Made by a program: the position numbers and the translations under genes
Shown here: positions 42,571-52,949 of the stretch, in pieces
How the letters are laid out: every line of letters starts with the position of its first letter
Position numbering within the stretch: the first letter of the stretch is position 1
Notes under the pieces: model-generated
The model's database searches: none
What the model saw: only the letters and a program-made list of their open reading frames with translations
Told to the model about the DNA's origin: nothing
From: Hyphomicrobiales bacterium
GTDB lineage: Bacteria > Pseudomonadota > Alphaproteobacteria > Rhizobiales > Rhizobiaceae
NCBI GenBank assembly: GCA_900472575.1
Contig: UCIV01000003.1
Location: forward strand, 287,230 to 351,229
Direction of reading: 5' to 3'
Length of the DNA stretch: 64,000 nt

Positions 42571-44961
42571 TCAACTGCAATAGGTCCGGCCGAGAAGATC
42601 GGAGAGGTTCTCCAGATCCTTTTCCAGCCTGCGATAGACATCCTCGTTCATCGTCTCCGGTGTCATCACCGCCAGCCCGGAATGAAGGCGCATGGCCTCG
42701 CGATAGAAGGGCGACATCTGGCCGTTTTCGAAGGCGTTGGGCAGTTTTTCCACTTCAGTGCGGATCTCGTTCAGCTGGAACAGGATCGAGCGCGGGTTGA
42801 GCGGATCGAGCGCGAGCAGATCGTTGACCGTGAGACGCGCCGTGTTGACGTTGTAGCGGCGGCGGTGGGTCATGACGCTGTCGCCAATCTCCAGCAGCAT
42901 GTCAAGCGAACCGTCGGGCGCATCCGGGCCGGAAAGGTGGGCCAACATGCGCGTCATGTGCAGGCCGCGCTCCAGGTGGCGGCCGATGGACAGGAAGCGC
43001 CATCCGGTGAAGCGATACATGTTTTCATGCACGAGACCGGCAAAACCGGCGAGCTTGCGCAGAAGAATGGTTGCGGCGTGAGCTGCGTCATCACCCGGTT
43101 GAGCCGCTTCATGGAAGCGCTTGGCGGTCTTGGCCAGATCGGTCAGCGCCAGCCAGCCATCCGGCGAGAAACGGTCGCGGATATTGCTGGCGGAATAGAT
43201 GGCGCTGTTGATGTTGGCAAGCAGCGGTTCGGGCACGGCCTTGACCATGTCCATATCGACCGACTTCAGATAGCGGGTTACATCGGCGAGCAGAGGCGCG
43301 TTCGGATCCGCCGATTCCGCGTAACGCAGATGCCAGGAGCGCAATATGCGCAATGCGCCTTCGGCCCGTTCGATATAGCGGCCGAGCCAATAGAGGTTGT
43401 CGGCGGCGCGGCTCGGCAGCGAGCCCGGCATGTTGCGGGTAAAACTCTCTTCCGGTGGCAGCAGCGTCGATTTCGATACCGGCTTGTCGGAGACGATCCA
43501 GACGTCGGCGGCTGCACCGCCCGACTGCATGGCGATCGCGGCGACATCATCGCCGGTGCCGATACGGGCAAAGCCGCCGGGCATGATTTCCCAGCCGTTT
43601 TCGGTGCGAGCTGCGAAGACGCGCAGCGACATCGGCCGCGGCGTCAGCTTGCCGTCGACCCAGGTCGGCGTCGTCGACAGGGTCACGACTTCCTGGCCGA
43701 CGAGTTTCCCGCCTTCGCTGGCCAGCCAGTCGCCAACCGCGTCCTTCGCGGTTTCGCGCAGCGACGAGCCGAGTACGGACTGACTGTTGTCGTCGAAGAA
43801 GGGCAAGCGGGAATAGGCAGGGCCGATCACCATGCGCTCGATATTCTTCGCCACATGCTCACGCTCGGATTGCTGGCCGCACCACCATGTGGCGATCGAC
43901 GGCAGGATCGGGTCTTCGCCGAGCAGGCGACGGCAGATGGTCGGCGCAAAGGCGAGAAGCGCACGGGTTTCCAGAATGCCGGAGCCGAGGGCGTTGACCA
44001 GTGTCAGCGAGCCGGAGCGCAGTGCCTGCACCATGCCCGGCGTACCGATATGCGAATTCTGGTCGAGCTCTAGCGGATCGGCATAGGAGGCATCGAGGCG
44101 GCGCCAGAGCACGCCGACCGGTTTGAGGCCGGCGACGGTGCGAACCATGACGCGGTTGTTGACGACGGTCAGATCCTCGCCTTCGAGCAACATGAAGCCG
44201 AGATAACGAGCGATATAGGCGTGTTCGAAATAGGTTTCGTTGGCGGGGCCGGGCGAGAGCACGGCGATCCGGTCATCCGGATATTGCTTGCGCGATTGAA
44301 GCGCATCGCGGAAGGCGCCGAAGAAGGAGGCGAGGCGATGGACGTGAGTTTCACCATAGATGTCGGAGAATGCGCGGGTGGTGGCGACGCGGTTTTCCAG
44401 CGCGAAACCTGCGCCTGAAGGTGCCTGGGTGCGGTCTGCCAAAACCCACCAGTTGCCATCCGGGCCACGGCCAATCTCGAAGGAGCAGAAATGCAGGTAG
44501 TGGCCGCCGACCGGCTTTACGCCGACCAGCGGACGCAGGAATTCGGGATTGGCGGCAATCAGTTGCGGTGGCAGAAAACCTTCCTGCACCAGCCGGTTTT
44601 CACCATAGATATCGGCAATCATCGCCTCGAGCAGGTCGGCACGCTGCTGCAGGCCGCGAGAGATGTTCTGCCACTCGTCTTCCTGAATCAGGACCGGGAT
44701 ATGCGAGAGTGGCCAGTTGCGCTCGCCGGTGCCGGCGGGTCCGGTGCCGCCATAGGTGCGGTAGAAGACGCCGGCATCGCGCAGATAACGGTCGGCGCGG
44801 GCAAAACGCTCGTAAAGATCGCCTTCCGAAAGGCGGCTCAGATGGGCGATGAGATTCTGCCAGACGGGTTTGATCTCGCCCTTGGCATCGAGCATCTCGT
44901 CGGCCACGCCGGGGAGCGCGGCATAACCGAGGATCGGATCGTGTTCGATCTCCTCATCCAT
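42571..44961 (-). CDS. Circularly permuted ATP-grasp / alpha-E domain fusion protein
   Basis: A 796-residue fusion. The N-terminal half (to about residue 480) is a circularly permuted ATP-grasp domain, with YRTYGGTGPAGTGERNWPLSHIP, then CSFEIGRGPDGNWWVLADRT and VNNRVMVRTVAGLKPVGVLWRRLD. The C-terminal part (from about residue 490, PSRAADNLYWLGRYIERAEG) is the alpha-helical alpha-E domain. In other bacteria these are often two genes. The ATP-grasp part should form an amide or peptide bond at the expense of ATP; the substrate is unknown. The ATG at 44961 is preferred to a TTG at 44991. Confidence 0.88.
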   Translation of the reverse strand: MDEEIEHDPILGYAALPGVADEMLDAKGEIKPVWQNLIAHLSRLSEGDLYERFARADRYLRDAGVFYRTYGGTGPAGTGERNWPLSHIPVLIQEDEWQNISRGLQQRADLLEAMIADIYGENRLVQEGFLPPQLIAANPEFLRPLVGVKPVGGHYLHFCSFEIGRGPDGNWWVLADRTQAPSGAGFALENRVATTRAFSDIYGETHVHRLASFFGAFRDALQSRKQYPDDRIAVLSPGPANETYFEHAYIARYLGFMLLEGEDLTVVNNRVMVRTVAGLKPVGVLWRRLDASYADPLELDQNSHIGTPGMVQALRSGSLTLVNALGSGILETRALLAFAPTICRRLLGEDPILPSIATWWCGQQSEREHVAKNIERMVIGPAYSRLPFFDDNSQSVLGSSLRETAKDAVGDWLASEGGKLVGQEVVTLSTTPTWVDGKLTPRPMSLRVFAARTENGWEIMPGGFARIGTGDDVAAIAMQSGGAAADVWIVSDKPVSKSTLLPPEESFTRNMPGSLPSRAADNLYWLGRYIERAEGALRILRSWHLRYAESADPNAPLLADVTRYLKSVDMDMVKAVPEPLLANINSAIYSASNIRDRFSPDGWLALTDLAKTAKRFHEAAQPGDDAAHAATILLRKLAGFAGLVHENMYRFTGWRFLSIGRHLERGLHMTRMLAHLSGPDAPDGSLDMLLEIGDSVMTHRRRYNVNTARLTVNDLLALDPLNPRSILFQLNEIRTEVEKLPNAFENGQMSPFYREAMRLHSGLAVMTPETMNEDVYRRLEKDLENLSDLLGRTYCS

Positions 44962-44997
44962 GCGTCGTTCGCTCGCCGTGCCAGTCGTCAAATCGCG

Positions 44998-47900
44998 TCA
45001 TGCTCCTTGCGGCCGGCGGAGATCGAGCGTCAGGGGGAATTCGGGCGAAGGCGTCTCCGGCAAAAGGGGATAAAATCCTGCCGTGTGACCCCAGGGCTCG
45101 AACCGCGCCAGACGCCGCGCTTCCGCCTCGTTGCCGTTCACCGGGAAGGTCTCATAATTGCGGCCGCCCGGATGCGCAACATGATATCTGCAGCCGCCAA
45201 TCGCGCGGCCAGACCATGTATCATAAATGTCGAATGTGAGCGGTGTATTAACCGGCAATACGGGGTGCAGGCCGGACCTCGGCTGCCATGCCTTGAAACG
45301 CACGCCGGCGACCGAGACGCCGGACTGGCCGGTTTCTCTCAAAGGTACCGCGCGGCCGTTGCAGCTGACGGTGTAGCGAGATGGATTGGAGGTTTCGAGC
45401 CTGACCTGCAGGCGCTCGACCGATGAGTCGACGTAACGGACTGTGCCGCCGATAGCGCCCTGTTCGCCCATGACATGCCAGGGTTCAAGCGCCTGCCTAA
45501 GTTCCAGCTTGGCACCTTCGTATTCCACCTCGCCGAAGAAGGGGAAGCGGAATTCAAGCTGCGCCTCGAACCATTCGGGCCTGAGGTCAAAACCGTTTTC
45601 GCGCAGGTCCTGCAGCACATCCATGAAATCGGCCCAGATGTAGTGGCCGAGCATGAAGCGGTCCGCGAGCGCCGTGCCCCAGCGGGTGAACTTGCCCTGC
45701 AAAGGGTTCTTCCAGAAACGAGCGATCAGCGCTCGGACGAGAAGCTGCTGGGCAAGCGACATGCGGGCGTTCGGTGGCATCTCGAAACCGCGGAACTCGA
45801 CAAGGCCGAGACGGCCGGTCGGGCCATCGGGTGAAAACAGCTTGTCGATGCAGATTTCCGAACGATGGGTGTTGCCGGTGACGTCGGTCAGCAGGTTGCG
45901 GAACAGACGGTCGACCAGCCATGGCAGCGGCGGTACGCCTTGACCGGGAGCGGGAACCTGCGCCAGCGCAATCTCCAGCTCGTAAAGACTATCGTGTCGG
46001 GCTTCGTCGATCCGCGGTGCCTGCGAAGTCGGGCCGATGAAGAGGCCGGAGAAGAGATAGGACAGCGACGGGTGGCGCTGCCAGTGCAGGACCAGGCTCT
46101 TCAAAAGGTCGGGGCGGCGCAGGAACGGGCTGTCATTCGGATTGGCGCCGCCGACCACGACATGGTTGCCCCCGCCGGTGCCGGTGTGGCGGCCGTCGAT
46201 CATGAACTTGTCTGCGCCGAGGCGGCTCTGGCGAGCCTCCTCATAGATCGCGGTGGTGATGTCTACGGTTTCCTTCCAGCTTGAGGCCGGATGGATGTTC
46301 ACCTCGATGACGCCGGGATCGGGGGCGACGCGGATGACGTTGATGCGCTCGTCATGCGGCGGTGCGTACCCCTCGATATGGACCGGCAGGGTCAGCCTGG
46401 CGGCGGCATTTTCGGCGGCTGCAATCAGTTCGAGATAGTCCTCGATCTTCTCGACAGGCGGCATGAAGACACAAAGCCGTCCATCGCGCGGCTCGACGGA
46501 AATTGCCGTGCGGACCGCGCCGCCAATCTCACCCAGTGTCTGCTCGATACGGCCAAGATTGGTCGGGTCGCCCGCCTTGAAGGAGGATTCCGGCATGGCC
46601 CGACCTTGCGATGGATGCCCGGCGGGTACGAACGTATCCGGCAGTGCGCCGCGTGGGATCGACGGGTCGGCCTCATGAATATAGGGAAACTGGGATGGCG
46701 GAATATAGGGCAGGGTGCCGAGCGGCAGGCGATAGCCGACCGGGCTGTCGCCGGGAACAAGGAAGATGCGGCCTCGGCGGGTGCGCCATTTTTCGCTGAT
46801 CCAGCGGCGGCTGACAGGCGCGCCACTAGCCTGTGCATTCCATGCCTGAACGGGCAGAACGTGGCCGGTGGGTCTTGTCAGGCCGCGTTCGAAGACACGG
46901 GCAATGCGATTGCGCTCTTCCGGATCCTTGAGCTTCGAATTGGACGGGTCGACATTATCCGGAAGCGAGCCTTCCTTGATGATCCACTCCGCCGGGTCTT
47001 CATAGGCCGGCACCACCATTTCGGCTGCGATGCCGAGTTCGCCGGCCAATGCCGTCAGAAATTTTTCTGAATCATCCTCGCTGGCGCCATGGTCGCCGCC
47101 TTCCTGTGCCACGAGGTTCGGGTCATTCCAGATCGGCTTGCCGTCCTTGCGCCAGTAGAGCGAGAAGGTCCAGCGGGGAAGGCTTTCGCCGGGATACCAC
47201 TTGCCCTGGCCATAATGGAGAAAGCCGCCCGGGGCGAATTTTTCACGCAGGCGGCGGATCAGGATATCGGCCTTTTCGCGCTTGGTCGGGCCAACGGCAT
47301 CCGTGTTCCATTCCTCCGACTCGAAATCGTCGATGGAAACGAAGGTCGGCTCGCCGCCCATGGTGAGGCGGACGTCCTGTGATGACAGGACGCGGTCCAC
47401 CTGTTCTCCGAGATCGTTCAGTGCTTCCCAGCTTTCATCGGAAAACGGCTTGGTGATGCGCGGGTGCTCGGCGACGCGGGTGACGTTCATGGCGAAGTCG
47501 AACGAGGTGTTCGCTTCACCGAAGTAGCCGCCGGAAATCGGCGCGGCGTTACGGTAATGCGGCGTTGCGGCCAGCGGAATATGGCTTTCGCCGGTCAGAA
47601 GGCCGGAGGTCGGATCGAGGCCGACCCAGCCCGCGCCGGGCAGATAGACTTCGCACCAGGCGTGAAGATCGGTGAAATCCACCTCGGTGCCGGACGGGCC
47701 GTCGAGGGCTTTCAGGTCCGGGGTGAGCTGAATGAGATAGCCGGAGACGAAACGTGTGGCGAAGCCGAGATTGCGCAGGATCTGGACGAGCAGCCAGCTC
47801 GTGTCGCGGCAGGAGCCGAGTGCTGCCGTCAGCGTTTCCTCCGGCGTCTGGACGCCGGGTTCCATGCGGATGACGTAACTGATGGCCTGCTGCAGGCGCG

Positions 47901-48351
47901 CATTGATGCCGACGATCATGTCGACCGTTGGCTGGTCCGGCGACATGTCGAAATGCTTCAGATATTCGACCAGGGCAGGGCCGGGCGGCTCGGGGATCAT
48001 GTAGATCGAGAGGTCCTCGATCAGGTCTTCAGGATATTTGAACGGCCATCTGGTGGCCTCTTCCTCGACGAAAAAATCGAAGGGGTTGTAGACCGTCATG
48101 TCGGCGACAAGATCGACCTCGATCTTGAATTCCGTTACCGGGTCCGGGAAGACGAACCGCGCGAGATAGTTACCGTAGGGATCCTGCTGCAGGTTTACAA
48201 AATGGTTTTCCGGCGTGACCTTCAGCGAATGCGACAGCACTTTCGTGCGCGAATGGGCGGCGGGTTTCAGGCGGATGATCTGGGGTCCGAGGCGGACGGG
48301 CTTGTCGTATTTGTAATGGGTGAGATGATAGATGCTTGCCTTGATCGACAT
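44998..48351 (-). CDS. Large transglutaminase / DUF2126 protein
   Basis: A 1117-residue protein. The N-terminal 300 residues hold a transglutaminase-like domain with Cys in [15 protein letters not shown], His in [14 protein letters not shown] and Asp in GLDPTSGLL. The remaining 800 residues match DUF2126, seen only in this family, including [22 protein letters not shown] and a segment [11 protein letters not shown]. It starts the three-gene cluster, 36 bases before the ATP-grasp fusion. No signal peptide is visible, so it is cytoplasmic. Confidence 0.88.
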   Translation of the reverse strand: MSIKASIYHLTHYKYDKPVRLGPQIIRLKPAAHSRTKVLSHSLKVTPENHFVNLQQDPYGNYLARFVFPDPVTEFKIEVDLVADMTVYNPFDFFVEEEATRWPFKYPEDLIEDLSIYMIPEPPGPALVEYLKHFDMSPDQPTVDMIVGINARLQQAISYVIRMEPGVQTPEETLTAALGSCRDTSWLLVQILRNLGFATRFVSGYLIQLTPDLKALDGPSGTEVDFTDLHAWCEVYLPGAGWVGLDPTSGLLTGESHIPLAATPHYRNAAPISGGYFGEANTSFDFAMNVTRVAEHPRITKPFSDESWEALNDLGEQVDRVLSSQDVRLTMGGEPTFVSIDDFESEEWNTDAVGPTKREKADILIRRLREKFAPGGFLHYGQGKWYPGESLPRWTFSLYWRKDGKPIWNDPNLVAQEGGDHGASEDDSEKFLTALAGELGIAAEMVVPAYEDPAEWIIKEGSLPDNVDPSNSKLKDPEERNRIARVFERGLTRPTGHVLPVQAWNAQASGAPVSRRWISEKWRTRRGRIFLVPGDSPVGYRLPLGTLPYIPPSQFPYIHEADPSIPRGALPDTFVPAGHPSQGRAMPESSFKAGDPTNLGRIEQTLGEIGGAVRTAISVEPRDGRLCVFMPPVEKIEDYLELIAAAENAAARLTLPVHIEGYAPPHDERINVIRVAPDPGVIEVNIHPASSWKETVDITTAIYEEARQSRLGADKFMIDGRHTGTGGGNHVVVGGANPNDSPFLRRPDLLKSLVLHWQRHPSLSYLFSGLFIGPTSQAPRIDEARHDSLYELEIALAQVPAPGQGVPPLPWLVDRLFRNLLTDVTGNTHRSEICIDKLFSPDGPTGRLGLVEFRGFEMPPNARMSLAQQLLVRALIARFWKNPLQGKFTRWGTALADRFMLGHYIWADFMDVLQDLRENGFDLRPEWFEAQLEFRFPFFGEVEYEGAKLELRQALEPWHVMGEQGAIGGTVRYVDSSVERLQVRLETSNPSRYTVSCNGRAVPLRETGQSGVSVAGVRFKAWQPRSGLHPVLPVNTPLTFDIYDTWSGRAIGGCRYHVAHPGGRNYETFPVNGNEAEARRLARFEPWGHTAGFYPLLPETPSPEFPLTLDLRRPQGA

Positions 48352-48701
48352 GCTGTCCCTTCGAATGCCCTTATCCGGGCGCTCCCGTTTTCCCCTTTCG
48401 GGGCGTTCCCGCGGATGCTGTTTTTCGGCCTCGTTCAGCGGGCCGGTGCATCACTATTGCAACTAAGTTTGTGCAATGCAGAAGAAGAAAGCAAGGACGA
48501 TTGCGCGGTTATCTCTCGGACGGAATACGGCGAGCTCGATTTATTGCAGGGCGTTCTTCCGAATCGTTACGACAATTCCCGATATAAGGTGATGACAATC
48601 GGAAACCGAAGGTGAAGCCTCTTCGCCTGTACAACCCTTTACCGCGTGGTAAGTCTGCAGGAAGCATAGAGTCATGACATTGCGAGAGGAGACAGTCGCA
48701 G
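48352..48701. other. Gap between the transglutaminase cluster and the ABC-type transporter
   Basis: This 350-bp gap must hold divergent promoters. Several GC-rich short repeats are visible (gggcgctcccg, ggggcgttcccg), but no clear operator, terminator or RNA gene. A 38-codon open frame starting near 48477 lacks a ribosome site and is not claimed. Confidence 0.4.
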
Positions 48702-50507
48702 ATGTCTAAAGCGGCCGCAGCAGCATCCGAACCTTACGAACTTCCGCTTTCCGGCCAACTTCGCATGATGATCGGGGCATTCTGGGCATCACCGGTGCGT
48801 CGTCATCTTCTTCTGCTGGCGGCCGCGTTGCTGATCATCATTATTGCCACAACCTATGCGACCTATCGTCTGAACGAGTGGAACGGGCCTTTCTACGACT
48901 CGTTGGAACGGCGTGATATGGCCGGGTTCCTTCAGCAGCTCGGCGTATTCGCCATTATTGCGATTTCACTCACATTGCTCAATGTCATCCAGACATGGCT
49001 CAACCAAACCACTGCGCTGAAAATGCGCGAGGGGTTGGCGCGTGATCTTGCCAATGTCTGGCTGACGCCTGGGCGGGCGCTGAAGCTTGCGGGTGCGGGA
49101 TCGATCGCCAACAATCCTGACCAGCGATTGCACGAGGATACCCGCATCCTGGCGGAGAACACTACTGCGTTGGCTATCGGTCTGGTCAATTCAACCATCC
49201 TGCTCGGTAGCTTCATCGGCGTGCTCTGGGCAATCTCGACGGATTTCGGCTTCAATATCGCTGGTCATCACGTCGTCATTCCCGGTTACGTGCTCTGGGC
49301 AACCATCCTTTATGCGCTGACCGGTTCAGTACTCAGCAATGTCGTCGGCAGCATGCTGGCAAGGCTCAATGCCGATCGTTATGCCCGCGAGGCGGATCTT
49401 CGTTCCGCGCTGGTCCGTGCCAATGAGAACCTGAAGCCGATCACGCTTGCCCGCGGCGAGCCGAGCGAGCTTGCCCGGGTGCAGGATGCGATCGGCGGCG
49501 TGCTCGGCATGCTGCGCAAGCTTGCCTGGGCGCTGACCAATCTCACATGGGTCTCGTCCGGTTTCGGCTGGCTGGCGCTTGTGGCGCCGATCATCATTGC
49601 CTCGCCGATGTATTTTTCCGGCGAACTGACATTCGGCGGTTTGATGATGGCGGTTGGGGCATTTAACCAGGTGAATACGGCGTTGCGCTGGTATGTGCAG
49701 AATTTCAGCGTCATCGCCGACTGGCGAGCCACACTCGCCCGCGTTTCCTTCTTCCGCAATGCGTTGCTGATGGCCGATACACCTGCAAAGGAGGGCCAAG
49801 TCATCAACTACCAGCATGGCGTAGAAGGCGATGGGGTTTCTGTGACGGGTGTCGAGGTTTATGGCGAGCCGGACAAGGCAGCCGACGGGCACGGCATCAA
49901 ACTGAAAGAAAATGGGTTCACGGTCGAACCCGGAGAGCGGGTGATGGTCAATGGAGATCCGGGTACGGATCGCCATCTATTCTTCCAGGCGCTGGCCGGG
50001 ATATGGCCCTGGGGTAAAGGCGAAATCCGGCTGCCTCAGGCAGAAAGGATGATCCTGATGCCCCAGGAAGGCTATCTGCCGACTGCGAAGCTGCGTGAGG
50101 TCATTACCTACCCATCAGGTATTCCCGATGTCACCGACGAGGCGTTGAAGGCTGCTCTGCTGCAAGTGGGTCTCGACCGTTATGTTGGACAACTGGACAA
50201 GGTAGAGCGCTGGGATCGGGTCCTCGACAAGGAGGAGGAGGCGGCGTTGCAGGTGGCGAATGCCGTTCTGCGCAAACCGGACTGGCTCGTCATGGACGAC
50301 GTCCTGGAAGGGTTGGAGCCGGAGGTGCGCGTGCAACTGATCGGTGTTCTCGAAGGCCTTGAAGGCACGACCCTCATCTATGTCGGTCGCTCGGAAGACT
50401 TCGCCAATCGGTTCAAGCCGAAGATCTACCATGTTGCGCCGCTTCATCCGAACGGGGGGAATGGAAATGTGCTAGACAGCGCCCCAAACGACGGTGAAAC
50501 TGCATGA
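48702..50507 (+). CDS. SbmA/YddA-like ABC transporter, ATPase domain with degenerate Walker motifs
   Basis: A 601-residue fused permease-ATPase. The membrane domain (about residues 20-370) has the SbmA/BacA/YddA element LNEWNGPFYDSLERRD and further helices. The ATPase domain (about 380-590) is altered: the Walker A position reads NGDPGTDRHLFF, without the Lys-Ser/Thr; Walker B reads LVMDDVLEGL rather than DE; and the LSGGQ position reads DKEEEAALQ. The Q-loop region MPQEGYLP is retained. ATP hydrolysis is unlikely, so transport may be proton-driven, as in SbmA, or the domain may be regulatory. It is coupled to the DUF1003 gene by an ATGA overlap. Confidence 0.85.
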   Translation: MSKAAAAASEPYELPLSGQLRMMIGAFWASPVRRHLLLLAAALLIIIIATTYATYRLNEWNGPFYDSLERRDMAGFLQQLGVFAIIAISLTLLNVIQTWLNQTTALKMREGLARDLANVWLTPGRALKLAGAGSIANNPDQRLHEDTRILAENTTALAIGLVNSTILLGSFIGVLWAISTDFGFNIAGHHVVIPGYVLWATILYALTGSVLSNVVGSMLARLNADRYAREADLRSALVRANENLKPITLARGEPSELARVQDAIGGVLGMLRKLAWALTNLTWVSSGFGWLALVAPIIIASPMYFSGELTFGGLMMAVGAFNQVNTALRWYVQNFSVIADWRATLARVSFFRNALLMADTPAKEGQVINYQHGVEGDGVSVTGVEVYGEPDKAADGHGIKLKENGFTVEPGERVMVNGDPGTDRHLFFQALAGIWPWGKGEIRLPQAERMILMPQEGYLPTAKLREVITYPSGIPDVTDEALKAALLQVGLDRYVGQLDKVERWDRVLDKEEEAALQVANAVLRKPDWLVMDDVLEGLEPEVRVQLIGVLEGLEGTTLIYVGRSEDFANRFKPKIYHVAPLHPNGGNGNVLDSAPNDGETA

Positions 50508-51238
50508 ATAATCACTCCTCGCTCGCCAAAAACGGACCGGCCAGGACTGGACAATGTATCGTCTGCGGCCGGACCTTTCCGCTGTCCAAGCTGCACAAGC
50601 CCGGCAGTCTCAGGCCGCATCTCTACGAGATGATTGCCGAGGAGGTTAAAGACTGCGCTCCCACCAGTCTGATCTGCGACGAGGATCTTGCGCGCTTTCG
50701 GCGCCGCTATGTCGAGCAGCTTCTGGAAGAGGAGCGTGGCGAGCTTTCCGATCTCGACCGACATGTTCTGGACAGTTTCGAGAAGGGCACGCTGACGGTG
50801 CAAACGGACTCTGCCGCGGCAGCGGACAGGAAGTCCAGCTTCGGGGAGCGTGTTGCCGACAAGGTGGCGTCCTTCGGCGGTTCGTGGACTTTCATCCTGT
50901 CCTTTATCGCCGTTCTGGTGATCTGGATGGCGATGAATGTCGTCGGCGTTTTTGCCAAGCCTTTCGACCCCTATCCGTTCATTCTTCTCAATCTCGTTCT
51001 CTCCTGCCTTGCAGCTCTGCAAGCGCCGGTCATCATGATGAGCCAGAAGCGGCAGGAGGAGAAAGACAGGCTTCGTGCCGAAAACGACTACATGATCAAT
51101 CTGCGCGCCGAACTTGAAATCCGGCAATTGCACGAGAAGATCGACCACCAGATGGCCAAGCAATGGGAACGGCTAGCGGAGTTGCAGCAGATCCAGATCG
51201 AACTTCTGGAAAAGCGCGACGACCCGAGACATGGATGA
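50504..51238 (+). CDS. DUF1003 membrane protein with N-terminal zinc-like CxxC motif
   Basis: A 244-residue protein of the DUF1003 family. The N-terminal ARTGQCIVCGRTFPLSKLH carries a CxxC motif; two central hydrophobic helices follow (FILSFIAVLVIWMAMNVVG and FILLNLVLSCLAALQAPVIM), then the conserved MSQKRQEEKDRLRAENDY and a coiled-coil C-terminus. It overlaps the preceding ABC-type gene, so the two products may act together. No function is known. Confidence 0.85.
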   Translation: MNNHSSLAKNGPARTGQCIVCGRTFPLSKLHKPGSLRPHLYEMIAEEVKDCAPTSLICDEDLARFRRRYVEQLLEEERGELSDLDRHVLDSFEKGTLTVQTDSAAAADRKSSFGERVADKVASFGGSWTFILSFIAVLVIWMAMNVVGVFAKPFDPYPFILLNLVLSCLAALQAPVIMMSQKRQEEKDRLRAENDYMINLRAELEIRQLHEKIDHQMAKQWERLAELQQIQIELLEKRDDPRHG

Positions 51239-51242
51239 ACCT

Positions 51243-52124
51243 CTAATTCGGTGTCTGTGGGATGCGACCGGCGTTCGGCCGGCGCAGGTTGAAGAGGTTG
51301 CCGGTCAGGATAAGCGCCGCGCCGACCGCCATCAGGGCGTCTACCCCTTCGGAATACATGAAATAGCCAATTACGGCCGAGAGCGGCACGCGCAGATAGT
51401 CCATCGGCATCGCCACCGTCGCATCAGCGTGGGAAAGCGCCTTGGCCAGGCAGAAATGTGCGAAAGTTCCGGTAAATGCGATGATGAAGATCCACGGCCA
51501 GACACCGGCTGACGGCCAGGTCCAGACGCGCAGTGCGGGAATGAGGCCGATGATCGACTGGATGATCAGCATCCAGAAGATGATCTTCGTGGCACTGTCC
51601 GTTCGCGTCAGGAACTTCGTTGCGATGAACGAGACGGCAAAGAAGAAGGCCGCACCAAGCACGACCAGATGGCCGGGATCAAGCGGTACTGCACCTGGCT
51701 TGATGATCAGCAGCACGCCGACCAGGCCGAAGCCGATGGCCACGCATTTGCGCCAGGTCAGGCGTTCGCCAAGGAACGCCGCTGCCATCAGGGCTGCCCA
51801 GATCGGTGCGGTGAATTCGATGGCGATCACCTGAGCCAGCGGGATCATGGTGATCCCCATCAACCAGGTGAACTGGCCGACATAGTGGGCGATGTTACGG
51901 GCGATATGAGCCGGCAGGATGCGTGTGCGCATGGCCTTGAAGCCGCCCTCACGATACACGAACGGGAGAAGCATGACGAAGGCGATGACCGAACGCATTT
52001 CCATCGCCTGGAAAACGTCGATCTCACGCGTGACCTCTCGCCCGGAAACCGCCATGAGCAGGAAGAGGGCAATTGATGCCATCATCCATCCGGCTGCCTT
52101 TGCGATCGATTGTGTATTCTCCAC
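51243..52124 (-). CDS. DMT superfamily (EamA-type) transporter
   Basis: A 293-residue membrane protein with about ten helices in two EamA repeats: MASIALFLLMAVSGREVTREI begins the first, and a second repeat starts about residue 145 (VVLGAAFFFAVSFIATKFL). Such proteins export amino acids or other small metabolites. The GTG at 52124 is chosen because GGAGGAA lies six bases upstream; an ATG seven codons further up lacks a ribosome site. Confidence 0.85.
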   Translation of the reverse strand: MENTQSIAKAAGWMMASIALFLLMAVSGREVTREIDVFQAMEMRSVIAFVMLLPFVYREGGFKAMRTRILPAHIARNIAHYVGQFTWLMGITMIPLAQVIAIEFTAPIWAALMAAAFLGERLTWRKCVAIGFGLVGVLLIIKPGAVPLDPGHLVVLGAAFFFAVSFIATKFLTRTDSATKIIFWMLIIQSIIGLIPALRVWTWPSAGVWPWIFIIAFTGTFAHFCLAKALSHADATVAMPMDYLRVPLSAVIGYFMYSEGVDALMAVGAALILTGNLFNLRRPNAGRIPQTPN

Positions 52125-52238
52125 CCGTATTTCCTCCTGCGGCATGCTCGTTCGGCAATGCCCTATAGGGTTTCAGTGGCTAATGGAAATGGCCTTTTCG
52201 CCACAGAGGAAGGCATCGTTCGAGGGCGGAGGAAACTC

Positions 52239-52811
52239 CTACGCCGAAAGCCGTCGCAGCTGCGAACCGATGATGGCAGCAAATATCTCAGGTTTGCCGA
52301 GTGCCCGTGCTGAAAGCATCGCGCCATGGACGCATGCCATGAGTATCTGCGCTTCTTCCTCTGGCGTTCCTCTCAATCTGAACTGTCCCTGCTCAGTGCC
52401 GGCCTTCAGGACGGAGGTCAGCCAATGGCCCAGATTTTCGAAATGCCGTCTGACATGCAAGGCGACCTCTTCCGGCAGAAGCTCCATTTCGCTTGCCAGC
52501 ATCGCGCAAACGCAGAAAGGCTCCGAAGCTTCGACGATGCAGGATCGCCAGTGTTGGAAATAAGCCTGTAACTGGTCGGCCGGGTTTGGGAGATTGGCGG
52601 AGACAGCATTCAGGCCATCTTCTGCCTGTTTTGCATATCGTTGCAGCAGGACGGACGCGAGATGCGCCTTGGTAGGAAAATGGTGATGAATGCTCGCCTT
52701 GCGAATACCGACCGCGGTTGAAATATCGGCATAGCTGAAGCCGTTATAGCCGCCGGCCACGATCAGCGCCTGCGCTGTGTCGAGAATTTTTTCCGAAGTC
52801 GTCTGTTCCAT
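52239..52811 (-). CDS. TetR family transcriptional regulator
   Basis: A 190-residue TetR-type repressor. The N-terminal HTH reads ILDTAQALIVAGGYNGFSYADISTAVGIRKASIHHHFPTK, with a recognition helix typical of the family. The C-terminal domain binds an unknown ligand. It is divergently transcribed from a DUF308-like membrane gene, and the palindrome in the shared promoter is a likely operator. Confidence 0.9.
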   Translation of the reverse strand: MEQTTSEKILDTAQALIVAGGYNGFSYADISTAVGIRKASIHHHFPTKAHLASVLLQRYAKQAEDGLNAVSANLPNPADQLQAYFQHWRSCIVEASEPFCVCAMLASEMELLPEEVALHVRRHFENLGHWLTSVLKAGTEQGQFRLRGTPEEEAQILMACVHGAMLSARALGKPEIFAAIIGSQLRRLSA

Positions 52812-52891
52812 AAAGCTGCCTACCTCCCAGTCGGAAGGCCGTCAAGAATTGCGGGCTGCCATGCTCGCAAAGTTGTGAGGGCCGGTTCGGA

Positions 52892-52928
52892 TTGACTCTT
52901 TTCAGTCTATCTACCTATTAGTAGGTAG
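52892..52928 (+). promoter_or_regulatory. Promoter with overlapping TetR-type operator
   Basis: A -35 box TTGACT (52892-52897) and a -10 candidate TATTAG (52916-52921) are spaced by 18 bases. The -10 box lies in the palindrome CTACCTATTAGTAGGTAG (52911-52928; 7-bp arms CTACCTA/TAGGTAG). Binding there would block the promoter of the gene at 52950, which is a good arrangement for the divergent TetR protein. Confidence 0.65.
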
Positions 52929-52949
52929 GCAATAAATGAGGATCTTATC

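Noticed and set aside
48477..48593. A 38-codon ORF (MQKKKARTIARL start) in the gap before the ABC-type gene
   Set aside because: No ribosome site and no recognisable composition; likely chance.
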